DNA of 6,495 bases from RUG13615 sp040307715 (GTDB lineage Bacteria > Bacillota > Clostridia > Peptostreptococcales > Anaerovoracaceae): the NCBI GenBank assembly GCA_040307715.1, contig JAWRJC010000076.1, positions 1 to 6,495 of the forward strand, in the 5' to 3' direction. Positions within the stretch are counted from its first letter, which is position 1, and the number at the start of each line of letters is the position of its first letter. Position numbers and translations under genes: made by a program. Below are positions 4,883-6,495 of the stretch, piece after piece. Under the pieces are notes generated by a model. The model was not told where the DNA came from and made no database searches. It was given only the letters and a program-made list of their open reading frames with translations.

Positions 4883-5821
4883 ATGCGGGAACATGAAAAG
4901 ATTGAGCGGCTGGACGAACTGGTCGCACAGATGAATAAAAACTACGAAGAGAACGATCTTCTGAATGCACTCGGCAAGCACCGGCTCCCGGACAGAGACC
5001 GGATCATCGTCATCATCAAGGCGATCCGCCGTCTGATGTTCCCCGGGTATTTCGGGCTGAATGAGTTCGATAAGGCGAACACCTACTACTTTGCAGGCGG
5101 GTTGATCAATTCGGTCATCGAAGAACTGCGCAAGCAGGTCATCATCGCGCTCAGCTACGATAACGAACAGGAATCGCCCACCCCGGACATCGTGGAACAG
5201 GCGGAGGAAATCTGCTTTGAGTTCGCGGAGACGTTCCCGGAGATCCAGCGGCTCCTGCTGACGGATCTGCAGGCGGGCTTTGACGGCGACCCGGCGGCGA
5301 AGAGCAAGGAATCGATCATCTTCTCGTACCCCGGCCTGTATGCGATCTTCGTCTACCGCGTGGCGCATGAACTCTACACGCGCAAAGTGCCGTTCATCCC
5401 CAGGATCATGACGGAGTACGCGCACTCCCGCACCGGTATCGACATCAACCCGGGCGCGACGATCGGCGAGTACTTCTTCATCGACCACGGCACCGGCGTC
5501 GTTATCGGTGAGACGACCGAGATCGGCAACAACGTCAAACTGTACCAGGGCGTGACGCTCGGCGCGCTGTCCACCAGACAGGGCCAGCTGCTACGCGACG
5601 TCAAGCGCCATCCGACCATCGAAGACTATGTCACGATCTACTCGAACGCGACCATCCTCGGCGGCGAGACCGTCATCGGCGCGCATTCGGTCATCGGCGG
5701 TTCCGCGTTCATCATCGACAGCGTGCCCCCGAACACGCGTGTCAGCGTCAAGAGCCCCGAACTCACTTTCACGGACGGCGAAGACGGCCGGACCACCAAG
5801 GCGTACGACTGGGAAGACTAG
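4883..5821 (+). CDS. cysE: Serine O-acetyltransferase, long-form (EpsC-type)
   Basis: Transfers acetyl from acetyl-CoA to L-serine to give O-acetylserine, the substrate of cysteine synthase; cytosolic. At 312 residues it belongs to the long form with an extended helical N-terminus (1-180; includes RRLMFPGYFGLNEFDKANTYYF). The C-terminal left-handed beta-helix shows hexapeptide turns such as INPGATIGEYFFIDHGTGVVIGE written across 188-210. Catalytic residues match the family: D187 in GIDINPG and the D201-H202 pair in IDHGTG. The coenzyme-A loop follows, LGALSTRQGQLLRDVKRHP (226-244, with R242-H243). The repeats IYSNATILGGETVIGAHSVIGG complete the coil. The short acidic tail ends YDWED. Start ATG 4883 has AGGAGGG six bases upstream. 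The gene is transcribed alone: own promoter before it, strong terminator after it, and no cysK beside it. The symbol cysE is used for function; this subgroup is also named epsC. Confidence 0.94.
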   Translation: MREHEKIERLDELVAQMNKNYEENDLLNALGKHRLPDRDRIIVIIKAIRRLMFPGYFGLNEFDKANTYYFAGGLINSVIEELRKQVIIALSYDNEQESPTPDIVEQAEEICFEFAETFPEIQRLLLTDLQAGFDGDPAAKSKESIIFSYPGLYAIFVYRVAHELYTRKVPFIPRIMTEYAHSRTGIDINPGATIGEYFFIDHGTGVVIGETTEIGNNVKLYQGVTLGALSTRQGQLLRDVKRHPTIEDYVTIYSNATILGGETVIGAHSVIGGSAFIIDSVPPNTRVSVKSPELTFTDGEDGRTTKAYDWED

Positions 5822-5843
5822 GCGCAAAGGAAAACAGAATACG

Positions 5844-5875
5844 AAAACAGACGGTCTTAAGACCGTCTGTTTTTT
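5844..5875 (+). terminator. Strong intrinsic terminator of the serine acetyltransferase gene
   Basis: The stem ACAGACGGTC / GACCGTCTGT (5847-5856, 5861-5870) with loop TTAA has no mismatch and is followed by six T (5870-5875). A run of four A before it pairs with the T-run, so it can also act on the opposite strand. It begins 22 bases after the stop codon. Confidence 0.95.
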
Positions 5876-6021
5876 ATGCCGTCAATATGGAACGAGGGCG
5901 TTTTTTTGGACACCTTGTGCGGTACGATGGCAATGTCAGGAGGGGGACTGCCGATCAAGGCATGTTCCGCCGGAAAGGATCCTGCGCAAGGGTCCGCTGC
6001 CCTGACAAGAGGTACAGTGAG
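5876..6021 (+). other. Intergenic stretch without a convincing gene
   Basis: Between the terminator and the small ORF I see no good coding signal. The frame leading into the small ORF is open from ATG 5887, but its residues are Arg/Cys-rich and out of character with the rest. A good Shine-Dalgarno-like AGGAGGGGG (5939-5946 region) lies 15 bases before an in-frame ATG at 5962, too far to be convincing. GGATCC...GGGTCC (5978-5996 region) can form a 6-bp stem. No known riboswitch or small RNA was recognised. Confidence 0.4.
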
Positions 6022-6177
6022 ATGAGTAAGGCGGAGAGAAAGGACACGGAGACGATGTACGTGGATGAACTGAAGAAGGCGCTGTTTGAGAAGTGCGACA
6101 GCATCGCGGAGTTCCTGGAGATTATGGAAGCGATCGAGGACCGTGTGTACGGCACAGAGGAGTCTCCTGCCGCATAG
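6022..6177 (+). CDS. Small acidic hypothetical protein (51 aa)
   Basis: I do not recognise this product. From ATG 6022 it has 51 residues, 14 acidic against 7 basic, and residues 12-43 (from MYVDELKKALFEKCDSIAE through EDRVYG) look like one amphipathic helix or a helical hairpin with regularly spaced Leu, Ile, Phe and Met. A single Cys is at position 25. The start is uncertain: AAGAGG lies nine bases before 6022, an internal ATG at 6055 has GGAG upstream, and the frame is open back to 5887. The helical section has plausible coding character and codon use, unlike the stretch before it. It lies 100 bases upstream of the ADP-ribosylglycohydrolase gene on the same strand, with a separate promoter between them. 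A small regulatory or adaptor protein would fit, but that is only inference. Confidence 0.5.
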   Translation: MSKAERKDTETMYVDELKKALFEKCDSIAEFLEIMEAIEDRVYGTEESPAA

Positions 6178-6187
6178 GTGCGGTGCC

Positions 6188-6213
6188 CGTGATCGCAGGC
6201 AGCGTGATCGCAG
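6188..6213. repeat. Tandem 11-bp direct repeats upstream of the ADP-ribosylglycohydrolase promoter
   Basis: CGTGATCGCAG occurs at 6188-6198 and again at 6203-6213, a period of 15 bases, with GCAG between the copies. They end 31 bases before the -10 box of the next promoter, a position suited to an activator. They could also be a simple local duplication. Confidence 0.5.
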
Positions 6214-6240
6214 CAGGACATCGCCGGCTGTGAACGGCAG

Positions 6241-6249
6241 TGGTATACT
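6241..6249 (+). promoter_or_regulatory. Extended -10 promoter of the ADP-ribosylglycohydrolase gene
   Basis: TGG-TATACT forms an extended -10 element (TATACT 6244-6249, five of six matches). No good -35 box lies 16-18 bases upstream (TCGCCG at the 17-base position), so the promoter relies on the extended element or on an activator. Transcription would start near 6256, about 22 bases before the ATG. Confidence 0.5.
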
Positions 6250-6277
6250 GATAGTGGAAAGAAAGAGAGGATGAGAG

Positions 6278-6495
6278 ATGTACGGAGCGATCATTGGAGA
6301 TATTGCGGGCAGTTCCTACGAATGGCACGCGACAAAAGACAAGGATTTTGAATGGTTCCGCAAAGGCAGCCGGTTCACGGACGATACCGTGATGACGGTG
6401 GCAGTGGCGGAGTCTCTGCTCGGCCTGCTGGCCGGCAACGGTACGTACAGCCCCGGCTGGCGGAGCCTCGGGGACTGGTCGGATGTGGATACGAG
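6278..6495 (+). CDS. ADP-ribosylglycohydrolase family protein, 3' end outside window
   Basis: Probable cytosolic DraG/ARH-type hydrolase that removes ADP-ribose from proteins or cleaves related ADP-ribosyl compounds using two metal ions (Mg or Mn). Only 72 codons are present of a family usually about 250-350 long. The N-terminus carries the hallmark MYGAIIGDIAGSSYE (G7-D8, G11-S12, E15) and the metal-binding FTDDT at 33-37 followed by VMTVAVAESLL, the family's FTDDTxMTxA signature. Residues 17-32 include the K-x-K-D-F pattern common to the Bacillota subgroup. Start ATG 6278 has AGAGAGG ending seven bases before it. It has its own short leader and promoter. The actual substrate (arginine-ADP-ribose, nitrogenase reductase or other) cannot be told from this fragment. 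Confidence 0.92.
   Translation, partial: MYGAIIGDIAGSSYEWHATKDKDFEWFRKGSRFTDDTVMTVAVAESLLGLLAGNGTYSPGWRSLGDWSDVDT

Noticed and set aside
4819..4896. 25-residue leader ORF with one Cys codon overlapping the cysE start
   Set aside because: It would begin within about three bases of the predicted transcript start without a ribosome site, and a single Cys codon is not evidence for attenuation.
4469..5488. 339-codon minus-strand ORF across the end of DUF2812 and cysE
   Set aside because: It spans two well-supported plus-strand genes and their promoter and has the composition of an antisense shadow.
5887..6021. N-terminal extension of the small ORF from ATG 5887
   Set aside because: Arg/Cys-rich residues, a T7 run near the start and no ribosome site at 5887; the coding character appears only after about 6022.

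Overview
The window is bacterial. It has Shine-Dalgarno sites of the AGGAGG type, sigma-70-like promoters, an intrinsic terminator with a U-tract, and genes typical of gut-associated, moderately high-G+C Gram-positives. A PadR regulator followed by a DUF2812 membrane protein, a long-form serine acetyltransferase and an ADP-ribosylglycohydrolase together suggest Bacillota (a high-G+C Clostridia- or Erysipelotrichia-like lineage). A coriobacterium cannot be excluded. No tRNA, rRNA, CRISPR array, transposase or phage gene is visible.

Layout. (1) Bases 1-1324, plus strand: nearly all of a BrnQ-type branched-chain amino acid carrier, missing only its first residues at the window edge. (2) 1343-1933, minus strand: a TetR-family regulator converging on brnQ. 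(3) 1934-2119: a divergent control region with a perfect 24-bp palindrome, a smaller inverted repeat and a promoter on each strand. (4) 2120-2896, plus: an unrecognised membrane protein with about seven helices, the likely target of the TetR protein; a long hairpin follows it. (5) 3027-4728, plus: a promoter dense in TCGATAA repeats, a PadR regulator, and a DUF2812 membrane protein whose 5' end carries a one-base frameshift. This block has visibly lower G+C in the DUF2812 gene and may be acquired. (6) 4781-5875, plus: a self-contained transcription unit (promoter, leader, long-form serine O-acetyltransferase, strong terminator) for the first committed step of cysteine synthesis. (7) 5876-6495, plus: a 130-base stretch with no convincing gene, a 51-residue acidic small ORF, a pair of 11-bp direct repeats, an extended -10 promoter, and the first 72 codons of an ADP-ribosylglycohydrolase that runs off the window.

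The genes do not form one pathway. They are short independent units, two of which (TetR with the membrane protein, PadR with DUF2812) are regulator-plus-membrane-protein pairs with their own operator-like repeats. The points most worth a second look are the TetR palindrome over its own start site, the PadR repeat cluster, the DUF2812 frameshift, and an octamer (GGAATCGC) that recurs in three separate intergenic regions.
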